Below, in pieces: positions 33,177 to 42,143 of a stretch of 64,000 nt of DNA; position 1 is the first letter of the stretch, and each line of letters opens with the position of its first letter. The DNA lies in NCBI RefSeq assembly GCF_021919125.1, contig NZ_CP083440.1, positions 1 to 64,000 of the forward strand, given 5' to 3'. The translations under genes were made by a program, and so were the position numbers. The notes below the pieces were generated by a model. That model saw nothing but the letters and a program-made list of their open reading frames with translations, ran no database searches and was not told the origin of the DNA. This DNA is from Clavibacter sp. A6099 (lineage in GTDB: Bacteria; Actinomycetota; Actinomycetes; Actinomycetales; Microbacteriaceae).

Positions 33177-33201
33177 GCGCCGGCGTCGCCCTGACGACCA
33201 C

Positions 33202-33738
33202 ATGAGCGTCGACGACAAGTACACCTACCCCGGCAGCGGCGGCGTCCTCGTCAACGCAGCGGGCATCCGCAGCCACGCGCAGCTCGACGAGGCCATGAAC
33301 GACGTCGCGTCGATCGTGCTCGCGAAGATCTACACCGAGCCCGCCCCAGAGCGCCTGGACCTCGAGTACCTCCGCGGCATCCACGTGCGCATGTTCGGGG
33401 ATCTCCTTCCAGGGATCGCCGGCCGGATCCGCGACGTCGACGTCCAGGCGACGGGGACCGGGATCCCGTACTGCCGGCCCGACTTCATCGAAGCCAACCT
33501 CGACACGCTGTTCCGCAAGCTCGAGCGCGAGGACTACCTCACCGGCCTCAACGCCGACACCTTCACCGAGTGGCTGGCCGACCGCTGGGGCGAGCTCTCC
33601 GCGATCCACCCCTGGCGCGACGGCAACACCCGCAGCCAGTCGATGTACGTGGCCGCGCTCGCGCAGCGGGCCGGCCACCCGATCGACTGGGCGAGCGTCG
33701 ACGTCGACGCGCGAGAGCGGGCCTGGTCTCGGCGGTGA
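33202..33738 (+). CDS. Fic-domain toxin (AMP-transferase family), possibly frame-disrupted at the C-terminus
   Basis: 178 aa. The Fic loop at ~136-144 is HPWRDGNTR, versus the usual HPFx(D/E)GN(G/K)R: His136, Asp140, Gly-Asn and Arg kept, Phe to Trp and Gly/Lys to Thr changed. Upstream helices (YLRGIHVRMFGDLLPGIAG, IRDVDVQATGTGIPYCRP) match Fic/VbhT proteins. The protein ends soon after IDWASVDVDA with RERAWSRR; in the next frame the sequence continues ARAGLVSAVSGRTLAVMP, which reads more like a normal tail, so a small frameshift near 33715 is possible. Pairs with the VbhA-like gene. Confidence 0.82.
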   Translation: MSVDDKYTYPGSGGVLVNAAGIRSHAQLDEAMNDVASIVLAKIYTEPAPERLDLEYLRGIHVRMFGDLLPGIAGRIRDVDVQATGTGIPYCRPDFIEANLDTLFRKLEREDYLTGLNADTFTEWLADRWGELSAIHPWRDGNTRSQSMYVAALAQRAGHPIDWASVDVDARERAWSRR

Positions 33739-33773
33739 GTGGCCGCACCCTTGCGGTCATGCCGTGACGACTC

Positions 33774-34682
33774 TTACCAGGACGAAGTCGTCGGATTCCA
33801 CTGCCCCTCAGTTACCGACCCGTCGAGCACGGGATCAAGCAGCGCGCGGACCAGAGCCACCGCGTCCTCGAGCTGTGAGCGGGAGGGCGCAAGCGGAGTC
33901 CGGGCGGCCATGGCCCGAAATGCGACACCCCACTCGGGAGGCACGGTGAAGCGTGGGGTCGGTTCGAGCCCGCGGAGGCGGAACTCCTGTGCGATGGCCA
34001 TGCGGAGCTCGGCGGCGTCGACCGCCTGGAACATCGCGATCATGGCCAGGTCGACCAGGTCCTTCTCGCGCGACGACGGCAGCCCGCTGGGACCGTAGGG
34101 CTGCAGTGTCGCGCACAGCTTGTCGCTGATCTGGTCGACCAGCGGGTAGAGGAAGTAGTCGTGGGTGCGGAAGTTGAGCCGCGTGAGCCGGTTCGCGGGG
34201 ACGTGGCGCTCGGGTTGGGCCGTCGGCATGTGTCCGACGGCGAGGTCGATGTCGACCTTGCCGCGGGATGCGACACCCAGATATGCGTCGAACGTGACTC
34301 GGCAACCGCCCGTGTAGGGCTGATTGTCTCCGGTGAGCAGATCTGTCTGTGACCGGTAGGCGAAGCGGAAGTGATCTCCCAGGTCGACAGAGACGCGCGC
34401 GATCAGCTCCTCGACGGCAGCAGCGACATCGCCTTCGGAAGCTGCCAGATCTATGTCGCGCGTCGCCCGACTCTGCGGCATGCGAGCCAGCATGCCCAGG
34501 CCGCCCTTAAGGACAAAGGCCGGCTTGTCATCCGCGAACACACGACAGAGGAACCGGTCGAACGTCGTCTGCGTGACGAGGTCATGAGCGGATGTCGACC
34601 CGCTACGGGCCGCACTTCGAGCGGCGGAGTTGATCGCGGCGCCCGCGGCCGCGCCGCTGACGTAGTCCGGCTGCTCAGGCAT
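33774..34682 (-). CDS. AbiEii/AbiGii-type nucleotidyltransferase toxin
   Basis: 302 aa. Nucleotidyltransferase core: FVLKGGLGMLARM (KGG loop), SRATRDIDLAA (D-x-D metal site) and KVDIDLAVG (third acid), followed by DQISDKLCATLQPYG and SSREKDLVDLAMIAM, the usual AbiEii arrangement (conserved Lys and Asp). Type IV toxin-antitoxin / abortive infection toxins of this family transfer nucleotides to tRNA or other RNAs. Its ATG overlaps the antitoxin gene by 8 bases. Confidence 0.9.
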   Translation of the reverse strand: MPEQPDYVSGAAAGAAINSAARSAARSGSTSAHDLVTQTTFDRFLCRVFADDKPAFVLKGGLGMLARMPQSRATRDIDLAASEGDVAAAVEELIARVSVDLGDHFRFAYRSQTDLLTGDNQPYTGGCRVTFDAYLGVASRGKVDIDLAVGHMPTAQPERHVPANRLTRLNFRTHDYFLYPLVDQISDKLCATLQPYGPSGLPSSREKDLVDLAMIAMFQAVDAAELRMAIAQEFRLRGLEPTPRFTVPPEWGVAFRAMAARTPLAPSRSQLEDAVALVRALLDPVLDGSVTEGQWNPTTSSW

Positions 34683-35724
34683 CGCTATCCCTCTTGGTGC
34701 GCTTGTGGGGCTTTGTGGATTTGGGTTCCCCTAGCAGCGACGTGATGGGAACCAGGGCGTCGCCTAGGGGGGAAACCGTGACGTGTTGAGAGGCGGGAAG
34801 AACCGGCGTCATGGACTTGCGGACGTGTTCAAGGAGCCCGTCTGTGATGTAGCTGGTCGACGGGAGGAGTGACGTTAGGACGGACTCGCGGACGGCTGCG
34901 GCGAGAAGGGAGTGCCCCATCGCGTCGCCCAGGCTCCCTGCGATGTCCGGCAGAAGGCCCGTCATCTCCGCGCGATGCTCTGCCAGAGAGGCCAGGATCC
35001 CCTCGCCGATCCGCTGACCGAGGTCCGCCAGCACGGCAGTGTCCTGCCGAAGCACCCGCTCGAGCTGCGACGCTGCATCCACTCCCCCGAGCTCGAGCAG
35101 CTTCTGAACGAGCGCGGCGCCGTCGTGGGGGGGCTCTCCGGTGCGCCCCGCATCGGCGTCCAGGAGCTCGACGAGTCGATCGGTGTCGACGGCGTCCGCA
35201 CGCACCGCGCCGGCGAGGACGTCCGCCACGAGGCTGAGGTCGTGGTGGTCGCGCACTAGGTCGGCGATGGTGCGCTCGATTGTCGTCGTCGGCAGGCCGG
35301 ACACGACCGTCACGTCGCGCGGGGGCACGCTCCGCTGGCGGTAGCGCACATCGGTCCGCTGAGATTGGCGACGCTTGGAGGTGATGAGCTCGTACGGCTC
35401 CGGCTGCAGGTCGCCGTAGCCGTGGAGGTGGGCCGCGGTGCTGCCGCTGACCACGACATCAGGGGTGGCAGCCCGGAGGCGCTCCTCGGCGGTCCGCTTC
35501 GGCTCGGCGCTGATCCACGCGGCTCGGATGTCGTCCCACTCCCCTGGGGTGCTGCCAGCGTCGCGATACACGCCGTGGACCAGCCGCTCGAGCAGGCCGC
35601 GCTGGGTGAGCCGAGACAGCTGCATGCGCGAGACCCCGGCCGACTCAGCCTGCGCGGTCGTGACCATCCCCCACTGACTTGCCGTCAGCTGCGCCAGCCT
35701 GGGGAGCGCGTCGAGGGACTTCAT
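34675..35724 (-). CDS. AbiEi-type antitoxin/regulator with extended C-terminus
   Basis: 349 aa from ATG 35724; an ATG 16 codons upstream would translate the promoter itself. N-terminal winged HTH of the AbiEi type (LTASQWGMVTTAQAESAGVS, LSRLTQRGLLERLVHGVYRD), then the antitoxin domain (VVSGSTAAHLHGYGDLQP, SGLPTTTIERTIADLVRD). The last ~110 residues (SLAEHRAEMTGLLPDIAGSL...) have no clear counterpart in the minimal family and end Lys/Arg-rich (KSTKPHKRTKRDSDA). Six bases separate the -10 TACAAT from the ATG, so the message is probably leaderless. Confidence 0.85.
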   Translation of the reverse strand: MKSLDALPRLAQLTASQWGMVTTAQAESAGVSRMQLSRLTQRGLLERLVHGVYRDAGSTPGEWDDIRAAWISAEPKRTAEERLRAATPDVVVSGSTAAHLHGYGDLQPEPYELITSKRRQSQRTDVRYRQRSVPPRDVTVVSGLPTTTIERTIADLVRDHHDLSLVADVLAGAVRADAVDTDRLVELLDADAGRTGEPPHDGAALVQKLLELGGVDAASQLERVLRQDTAVLADLGQRIGEGILASLAEHRAEMTGLLPDIAGSLGDAMGHSLLAAAVRESVLTSLLPSTSYITDGLLEHVRKSMTPVLPASQHVTVSPLGDALVPITSLLGEPKSTKPHKRTKRDSDA

Positions 35725-35730
35725 GTGAGG

Positions 35731-35759
35731 ATTGTAACTCTCGAGCAGATACATTCCAA
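35731..35759 (-). promoter_or_regulatory. Near-consensus sigma-70-type promoter for AbiEi/AbiEii, leaderless
   Basis: On the minus strand: -35 TTGGAA, 17-base spacer, -10 TACAAT, then six bases to the ATG at 35724. The spacing puts transcription start at the A of the start codon. Confidence 0.8.
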
Positions 35760-35978
35760 GCGTCCGCGGCACCGTGGCCGTGGAGTTTAAGTCATCGGAC
35801 CGTCGAGCAGCCGGTCGTCTAGCGCATCGGGCTGCCGCGCCCGCGCTTCGCGCGGTCTTGCCCTTCTGGGGATGCTGCGTGCGTCGTGCGGGTGCACGAG
35901 CCTCCGGCCGGTCGCGGACCTCGCGCGGTGGGGATGGGCGATGCTGACCCCACCCGTTGCGACAGGAGGGGAGGCTGC

Positions 35979-36467
35979 ATGCGGATCTCCGAGCACGAGC
36001 GCTTCTGGCGGTATGTCGTCAAAGGTCCGGATCCGGAGGACTGCTGGCTGTGGACCGGTGCCGTGTCGGACGACGGGTACGGCCGCTTCTGGATTTCCAT
36101 GGGCGGCGGAGGCCAGCGCGCGGTGCGGCCGACACGGTACGCGTACCAAGAGATGACCGGTGAGACGCTGCCCGAATCGACGCTGCTGCTGCACGGCTGT
36201 GACGTCCCGTTGTGTGTCCACGTGGATCCTGATCCGCTGCGGTCCCACATCACGCCCGGCACGCACCGGGAGAACATGCTCGACAGGTCGAGCAAGGGGC
36301 GGCACGTCAACCGGTGGACCGTCGCGCGGTACCGAGGGCTCCCTCGTGCTGAGCGCGCGCGGCGATCACGACAGCTGCGCGATGTCGTTCGCGACCATGG
36401 GTGGGACCCGGATCGCATCCGCGATGCCCTCAACGGCATCGGTCTGGACCAGCCGCCTCTCTGGTGA
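35979..36467 (+). CDS. HNH endonuclease-like protein
   Basis: 162 aa from ATG 35979 with GGAGGGGAGGCTGC ahead. The CWLWTGAVSDDGYGRFW opening, RYAYQEMTGETLP, then LLHGCDVPLCVHVDPDPL and GTHRENMLDRSSKGRH is the well-known layout of phage/plasmid HNH proteins related to homing endonucleases (Zn Cys pair and catalytic His in HGCD...LCVH). C-terminal 40 residues form a helical DNA-binding tail (RYRGLPRAERARRSRQL). Probably a free-standing nuclease of the mobile element; recognition site unknown. Confidence 0.85.
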   Translation: MRISEHERFWRYVVKGPDPEDCWLWTGAVSDDGYGRFWISMGGGGQRAVRPTRYAYQEMTGETLPESTLLLHGCDVPLCVHVDPDPLRSHITPGTHRENMLDRSSKGRHVNRWTVARYRGLPRAERARRSRQLRDVVRDHGWDPDRIRDALNGIGLDQPPLW

Positions 36468-36525
36468 TCGTCCGGAACCTAACGCCCACTACGTCGCGGA
36501 GCACCGGCATGCCCGCTCAACCCGT

Positions 36526-36867
36526 CTACTCGTCAGCCGCGGTCTTGGGCACATCTCGCACGGCGATCCCCAGCCGGGTGGCGACTTCGCTCCGCGCGAT
36601 GCCTTGATCGAGCATGCGGCCCGTGATGCCCGCAGCATCTCGGCGGACCTTCGTGATGGCGTCATCGGCCCGAGCTCGAATCTCCACGATCTGGCGAGCC
36701 GCCTCCGCTTCAATGTCCTCCAGCGTGGCCACGGCGACGAAGTAGTCGACGGCGAGCTCCTCGAGCGCGTTCTCGCGACGACGGAACTCGGCTGCTCGTT
36801 CCGTGGCGCGCTCTCGTGCCACCCGTCGTGCGGTGGACTGCCTACCGGCCTTCCGGACCTCGGTCAT
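36526..36867 (-). CDS. Small coiled-coil/HTH protein beside the relaxase gene
   Basis: 113 aa from ATG 36867 with GAGGAACGCACG ahead; longer frames upstream are low-complexity. Strongly basic N-terminus (TEVRKAGRQSTARRVARERA), a long amphipathic Ala/Glu/Arg helix (ENALEELAVDYFVAVATLED, ARQIVEIRARADDAI) and a C-terminal HTH-like end (RSEVATRLGIAVRDVPKTA). Divergent from the MobF relaxase across ~350 bases, a position often taken by accessory relaxosome DNA-binding proteins; this role is inferred. Confidence 0.6.
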   Translation of the reverse strand: MTEVRKAGRQSTARRVARERATERAAEFRRRENALEELAVDYFVAVATLEDIEAEAARQIVEIRARADDAITKVRRDAAGITGRMLDQGIARSEVATRLGIAVRDVPKTAADE

Positions 36868-37219
36868 CGTGCGTTCCTCTCTCTCCTCGTTCTCGCCTCG
36901 TCGAGCCGCGCGGCCATTCCGGTGGTGAGTGCATGCATGCGCGGCCAGCGGCGCTCCTGGCGTCGCCCTGCCCCCTCGGTCCCGGCGACGCGCGGCGACC
37001 CCTGCGGCGGGGCAAGTCGCTCCTCGTTCCTCGTCGCTTCCATGCCCGCCTCGCGGTCTTCGCCCGTCCACCGCGCTCACTCCGACTCCGCAGAGCTCCG
37101 TCTACGTTTGCGGCCGCCTCATCCTGCTGCGCTCCTCGCTCGTTCCTCACTCGTCTCTCCACAGCCTGATTCGTCACACCTCAGGCATTAGCAATGAACG
37201 AGGTACCGTCCCCGCCGTG
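36868..37219. other. Relaxase upstream region, candidate oriT
   Basis: 352 bases between divergent accessory and relaxase genes, the place where MobF systems usually keep oriT. Visible: repeated CGCTCCTCG/TTCCTC units (37018-37041 and 37131-37160), a GCATGCATGC palindrome near 36930, and GGCGTCGCC/GGCGACGCG inverted pieces near 36958-36980. No nick site can be named. A long frame crosses it but with no start signals until 37217. Confidence 0.4.
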
Positions 37220-40200
37220 ATGACGATGCACATCCTCTCCGCGGGGGACGGGTATGCGTACTACACGAGCGAGGTCGCTACGGGTGATGCGAAGCGCGAT
37301 CGGGATCGTGAGCTCGGCGACTACTACACCGTCGACGGCAACCCTCCCGGCCGCTGGATGGGCGGCGGCGCGGCGCTCCTCGGCGTGTCCGGGACGGTCA
37401 CCGAGGAGCAGATGAAAGCCCTCTACGGTGAAGGGCTGCATCCGGACGCGGACCGCATCATCGCCGAGGCTCTCGCCGAGGGGGTGTCCGCTAAGGAGGC
37501 GCAGCAGCGCGCCAAGCTCGGCCGCGCCTCCTACGCCTACCGCGCCGGACCCACCACGCTGCAAGGGCGGATCCAGGCTGGTTACGACGCGTTCCAGCGC
37601 CTCAACGGCCACGAGCCCGACGCCGAGGAACGCCGCATCATCCGCGCCCGCGAGGGTGCGCGGGCGTTCCGCGACGCCAAGGGACGGGAGCCGGCGGACA
37701 AGGAGGAGCTCGGCAAGTTCATCACCGCCGCCACCCGTCCCGACCAGACCGCGGTCGCCGGGTTCGACCTCGTCTGCTCCCCGTCGAAGAGCGTCTCCGT
37801 TCTCTGGGCGCTCGGCGACAGGGACACCCGGAAGGTCATCGAGGCGGCCCAAGAGCAAGCCGTGCGTGACACCATCGGCTACCTCGAGCGCGAGGCGATC
37901 GCCACCCGTGCCGGTACCAACGGGGTCGCGCAGATCGAGGTCGAGGGCGGCATCGCGGCGACCGTGTTCCGTCACTACGACTCCCGGAACGGGGACCCGC
38001 AGCTGCACGACCACGTCGTGGTCGCGAACAAGGTCAAGGGCGTCGACGGCAAGTGGCGCACCATCGACTCCAAGCTCCTGCACCGCATGAACGTGCCGGC
38101 CTCGGAGTTCTACAACGCCGCCGTCATGTCCGAGGTGTGCCGCCGCCTCGGCGTCACCACGACCGCCCGGGTCCCCTCCCCCGGCAAGCGTCCGGTGATG
38201 GAAATCGCGGGCGTCGACCCGGACCTGATCGACACGTTCTCCTCCCGCTCCGCGTCCATCCGGGCGACGACCACCCGGCTGACGGAGGAGTACCAGCGCG
38301 ACCACGGCCGTGCCCCGGACGCGAAGACCCTCATCGCGATCGCGCAGCAGGCGACGTTGGAGACGCGCCCGCAGAAGGACGACGTCCGCTCCCCGCAGGC
38401 CATCCACGAGGCCGCCGTCGCCCGCGTCGGCGCCGACCGCGCCGCCGGCCTCGTCGACGCCGCGCGCGCCCTCGCGCGCACGAACAAGGAGGCCGCGAGC
38501 GTCGACGTCGACGAGATCACCGCGCAGGTGCTCCGCACGGTGGAAGAGCATCACGCGGTGTGGGGCGCGCACGTCATCGAGGCCGAAGCACGCCGGCACC
38601 TCGCCGCCCTGATCCCCGACCAGAGCGTCGCGGAACCCCTCGTGCAGAAGGTCACCCGTGCCGCCCTGGGCGGATCGGTGACGCTCACTCCCCCGTCCCC
38701 GCATGGCGCGTTCACGCCGCTCACGCGGTCGGACGGGTCGAGCATCTACGACCACAAGGGCAAGACCCTGTTCACGTCGACGCGGATCCTCGACGCCGAG
38801 GACCAGCTCCTCGACGCCGCCCGCACCCGCACCGTGTCCCCCGTCAGCCGGGACACGTTCGAGCGCACTGCCGCCCAGCACTCCGGCCCGCTCGACGCCG
38901 GCCAACGGGATCTCGCCCGCGAGTTCGCGACCTCGGACCGTGAGCTCGTGGTCGGCATCGGGCCCGCCGGCGCCGGCAAGACGACCGCGCTGCGCCTGGC
39001 CGCGACCGCGCTCGAGGACGGCGGCCGCCGCATGATCGGCCTCGCCCCCTCCGCCCCGGCCGCGTCCGTGATTGCCGAAGCAGTGGGCATCGAGGCGACC
39101 ACCATCCACGGGTTCCTGACCGCCCACGCGCAGGCGGAGCTGCCTGCCAAGTACGAGATCCGCGCCGGTGACGTCCTGGTCGTCGACGAGGCCGGCATGG
39201 CCGGCACTCAGCGCCTCGCCGCCTTGCACACCATCGCCCGCGAGTACGGCGCGTACGTGCGCCTCATCGGCGACGACCGGCAGCTCTCCGCGGTCGAGGC
39301 CGGCGGTGCGCTGCGCCTGATCGACCGCGAGGTGGGGTCCGTGCGCCTCGAGCACGTCCACCGGTTCCAGGACGCCGACGAAGCCGAAGCCTCGCTGCAC
39401 CTGCGCGACCCGCTGCGGCCCGGGGACCCGTTCGCCTGGTACCAGGCGAACGATCGGGTCGTCGGGGGCGACGTCGACCGGATGACCGACGCCGTGTTCG
39501 CCGGCTGGCAGACCGACACCGATGCGGGTCTCCGCTCGCTCATGCTCGCGCCGACCGGTGCCACCGTCACCGAGCTCAACGCCCGTGCGCAGGCCCACCG
39601 CATCGCGGCCGGCGCTGTCACCGGCACCCGCTCGGTGAAGCTCCGCGACGACCTCTCCGCGCACGTCGGCGACGTCATCGCCACTCGCCGCAATGAGTCG
39701 CTGCTGCGGATCCAGAACGGCCGCGACCGGGTCAAGAACGGCGACCTGTGGCAGGTCGCCCGCATCGGGGCCGACGGATCCCTCGACGTCGTCCACCGCG
39801 ACCACGCCGCACCCGTCACGCTCCCCGCCGGGTACGTGCGCGAGCACGTCGAGCTCGGCTATGCCCGCACCATCAGCCGCTCGCAGGGCCTCACCGCCGA
39901 CACCAGTCACGTCCTGGGCGATGAGAGCATGACCCGCGAGACCGCCTACACCGGCCTCACCCGCGGCAAGCAGTCCAACCGGCTCTACCTCGACGTCGCC
40001 GACGGCGCCGCCGTCGACGACGCGCTCGAGCAGATCGCCGCCCGCTCCGACGCGATGCTCTCCGCACACGAGACCATCCGCGCAGAGCAGGACCGCGTCG
40101 ACGACCTGGTAACCCTCATCGACCAGCACGCCGACGTCGCCGATCGCGCCGGCGAGATCCGCTACGGCCGGATCGCCGAGGTCGCCCTCGGGACCAGCCT

Positions 40201-41647
40201 CGCCACCACCCTGCAGTCGCAGGAGAGCTGGGGCGCCGTCGCGGCCGCGCTCCGGCACGCCGAGGACTACGGGTTCAGCCCCGTAGACACGCTCCGCGTC
40301 GCGTACGAGCAGCGCGAGATCGGTACGGCGGACGATGTGCCGGCGGTGCTGTCCTGGCGCATCGAGCGCGCCCTCGAGAAGATCGACGCCCCGAGGCGCT
40401 CCGTCATGGACCTGCCCGACGTCGACGGTGTCGCCGCGTGGATCGCCGACGCCCGCCTCCAGGACAACGACCTGGTGCCCGAGGACTGGCGCGAGCACCT
40501 GCAGGAGCGCCACCACTACATCGGCGTCCGCCTCAAGGAGCGCGGCGCGACCCTCGCCGTCGAGCGCCCCGCGTGGACGGATGCGCTCGGCGCCGTCCCG
40601 TCGCACCCCACGCGCATGTTCCCCTGGCATCAGCTCGCCGCCGAGGTCGACGTCCTTCGCGCGAAGTACCGCGTCGACCCCGCCGAGCCGGCCGCCATAC
40701 CGGCGACGTTGCGCGGGAAAGAGATCGCCGACCGCCTGCAGCAGCGTGTGACCGCCATGTACAAGGCGTCCCTGCTCCTCAGCGCCGAACCAATCGCCCT
40801 CGACACCCGCCAGCGGTACGCCGCCCACTTCACCGCCCGCGTCGAGGCCGCCCGCGCCACCCTCGGCCGGCCGGTCGCCGTGCCGGCGATGGCGGCCGCG
40901 CAGCAGGGTCCGGCGGTCGTGGCCACGGCTACGGCTACGGTGTCCACCGATCTCGCCTCGGCGGCGACTCCGCAGGCGTCCATCGCCGAGACCGTAGCCG
41001 CGTCCGCGACAAGCACCGAGACCACCCCCGTGGCCACGGCCTCCCGCACAACCGAGCAGGAAGGAACCACCATGAGCGATCCCATTGACGAGGCGCTCGA
41101 GCACGTTGGCCGGCACGCGGGCCGCGTTGGGCAGACCATTACCTCGGAGGTCACCCGACAGATCCAGCGCGTCGCTGACGAGCGGCGCCGCGAGCAGCAG
41201 GAGATCCAGCGCAGGGCTGAGCGTGAGCGCGATCAGGCAGTCCGAGAGGCGCTGCGGCAGGCAGACCGCGATCGGAAGAAGGCCGAGCAGGCCGTCGCGC
41301 GGGAACAGGAGCGGGCTGACCGGCTCGCCTCCCGCTATGGCCGCCCTGAGACAGAGCAGCAGCGTGAGGACGCCGCTCCTGTTGAAGGCCCCACGCTCGA
41401 GGACGACCCAACGGCACTCACATCCGATGCCCGCGACGGCTTGCATGCAGAGGCAGAGGTGATCGATTCCCACGCACAGAGTGAGGACGCCGCGTTTACG
41501 GGGCGTGAGCTCGAGGAGCGCGAGATGCTGCGCGTTGCCGGCATCGACCCTGCCGAACAACCTAGCGGCACCGTCAGCGGCACGTCATGGTCAAACCAGC
41601 CGGCGGCTCCGGAGATCTTGCGGGCTGACGACGGCATCGAGCGGTGA
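37220..41647 (+). CDS. MobF-family conjugative relaxase with helicase domain (TraA/TrwC-like)
   Basis: About 1475 aa from ATG 37220 (GTG at 37217 equally possible). Relaxase domain ~1-330: catalytic tyrosines near the start (YAYYTSE, GDYYTVDG), and the metal histidines in GDPQLHDHVVVANKV near 258-270. Helicase domain ~560-950: Walker A GIGPAGAGKTT (~580), Walker B VLVVDEAGMAG (~655), RLIGDDRQLSAVEAGGAL, and the ARTISRSQGLTADTSH motif with TGLTRGKQSNRLY. A long charged coiled tail (REQQEIQRRAERERDQ...) may contact the coupling protein. It nicks and unwinds the transferred strand. Full-length and intact. Confidence 0.95.
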   Translation: MTMHILSAGDGYAYYTSEVATGDAKRDRDRELGDYYTVDGNPPGRWMGGGAALLGVSGTVTEEQMKALYGEGLHPDADRIIAEALAEGVSAKEAQQRAKLGRASYAYRAGPTTLQGRIQAGYDAFQRLNGHEPDAEERRIIRAREGARAFRDAKGREPADKEELGKFITAATRPDQTAVAGFDLVCSPSKSVSVLWALGDRDTRKVIEAAQEQAVRDTIGYLEREAIATRAGTNGVAQIEVEGGIAATVFRHYDSRNGDPQLHDHVVVANKVKGVDGKWRTIDSKLLHRMNVPASEFYNAAVMSEVCRRLGVTTTARVPSPGKRPVMEIAGVDPDLIDTFSSRSASIRATTTRLTEEYQRDHGRAPDAKTLIAIAQQATLETRPQKDDVRSPQAIHEAAVARVGADRAAGLVDAARALARTNKEAASVDVDEITAQVLRTVEEHHAVWGAHVIEAEARRHLAALIPDQSVAEPLVQKVTRAALGGSVTLTPPSPHGAFTPLTRSDGSSIYDHKGKTLFTSTRILDAEDQLLDAARTRTVSPVSRDTFERTAAQHSGPLDAGQRDLAREFATSDRELVVGIGPAGAGKTTALRLAATALEDGGRRMIGLAPSAPAASVIAEAVGIEATTIHGFLTAHAQAELPAKYEIRAGDVLVVDEAGMAGTQRLAALHTIAREYGAYVRLIGDDRQLSAVEAGGALRLIDREVGSVRLEHVHRFQDADEAEASLHLRDPLRPGDPFAWYQANDRVVGGDVDRMTDAVFAGWQTDTDAGLRSLMLAPTGATVTELNARAQAHRIAAGAVTGTRSVKLRDDLSAHVGDVIATRRNESLLRIQNGRDRVKNGDLWQVARIGADGSLDVVHRDHAAPVTLPAGYVREHVELGYARTISRSQGLTADTSHVLGDESMTRETAYTGLTRGKQSNRLYLDVADGAAVDDALEQIAARSDAMLSAHETIRAEQDRVDDLVTLIDQHADVADRAGEIRYGRIAEVALGTSLATTLQSQESWGAVAAALRHAEDYGFSPVDTLRVAYEQREIGTADDVPAVLSWRIERALEKIDAPRRSVMDLPDVDGVAAWIADARLQDNDLVPEDWREHLQERHHYIGVRLKERGATLAVERPAWTDALGAVPSHPTRMFPWHQLAAEVDVLRAKYRVDPAEPAAIPATLRGKEIADRLQQRVTAMYKASLLLSAEPIALDTRQRYAAHFTARVEAARATLGRPVAVPAMAAAQQGPAVVATATATVSTDLASAATPQASIAETVAASATSTETTPVATASRTTEQEGTTMSDPIDEALEHVGRHAGRVGQTITSEVTRQIQRVADERRREQQEIQRRAERERDQAVREALRQADRDRKKAEQAVAREQERADRLASRYGRPETEQQREDAAPVEGPTLEDDPTALTSDARDGLHAEAEVIDSHAQSEDAAFTGRELEEREMLRVAGIDPAEQPSGTVSGTSWSNQPAAPEILRADDGIER

Positions 41648-41675
41648 CGATGATGCGGTTCGGTGGGGTCTCCAC

Positions 41676-42143
41676 GTGAAGGTCTCGGTGCAGCTCTCTC
41701 TCGGGAAGTATTCCTGCGCGGGCTGCTCTGTGGAGATGTGGTGGGTGCTCTGGATGCGAGCCATCTCCCCCGAGCCCGCCGACTGGGTAAACGCGTGGCA
41801 CGGCGACACCGAGGAGTATTTCGAGTCAGGCAAGGACTTCGCGATGCCGGTCGTCATCGAGCAGTCGGGCGCTACGGAGACCGCGCGCACGCTCCTCCGG
41901 GAGCTGAACCTCGACAGTCGGGCCCGGCAGCTCGTAGATCGGCCACCGGGACTGCGTGGGGCGTCGTACAACCCCAACCGGTGTCCGCGATGCGCTCACG
42001 TAGCGGACTGGGACATGTTGGAGCATCTCGTCATCGAGGCGGCGCACCACCAGCATGCGCTCTGGAGGCTTCGACCTGTCGAGGTCAGTCCAGCACGCTG
42101 GGCGTACCTCATCGAAGAACAGCACTCGATTCGAGGCTTTTGA
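41676..42143 (+). CDS. Hypothetical zinc-ribbon-like protein
   Basis: 155 aa from a GTG 28 bases after the relaxase stop. Two separated Cys pairs, CAGC (~14-17) and CPRC (~104-107, within NPNRCPRCAHVADWD), could bind one zinc. Trp-rich surroundings (VEMWWVLWMRAISPEPADWV). Its position directly behind the relaxase gene suggests a shared transcript and a mobilisation-related role, unproven. No family recognised. Confidence 0.6.
   Translation: MKVSVQLSLGKYSCAGCSVEMWWVLWMRAISPEPADWVNAWHGDTEEYFESGKDFAMPVVIEQSGATETARTLLRELNLDSRARQLVDRPPGLRGASYNPNRCPRCAHVADWDMLEHLVIEAAHHQHALWRLRPVEVSPARWAYLIEEQHSIRGF

Noticed and set aside
37181-41560. 1459-aa open frame on the minus strand opposite the relaxase
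   Set aside because: It mirrors the relaxase gene codon for codon, has Gly/Val/Ala/Asp strings, no family motif and no ribosome site. It is the usual GC-driven shadow frame.
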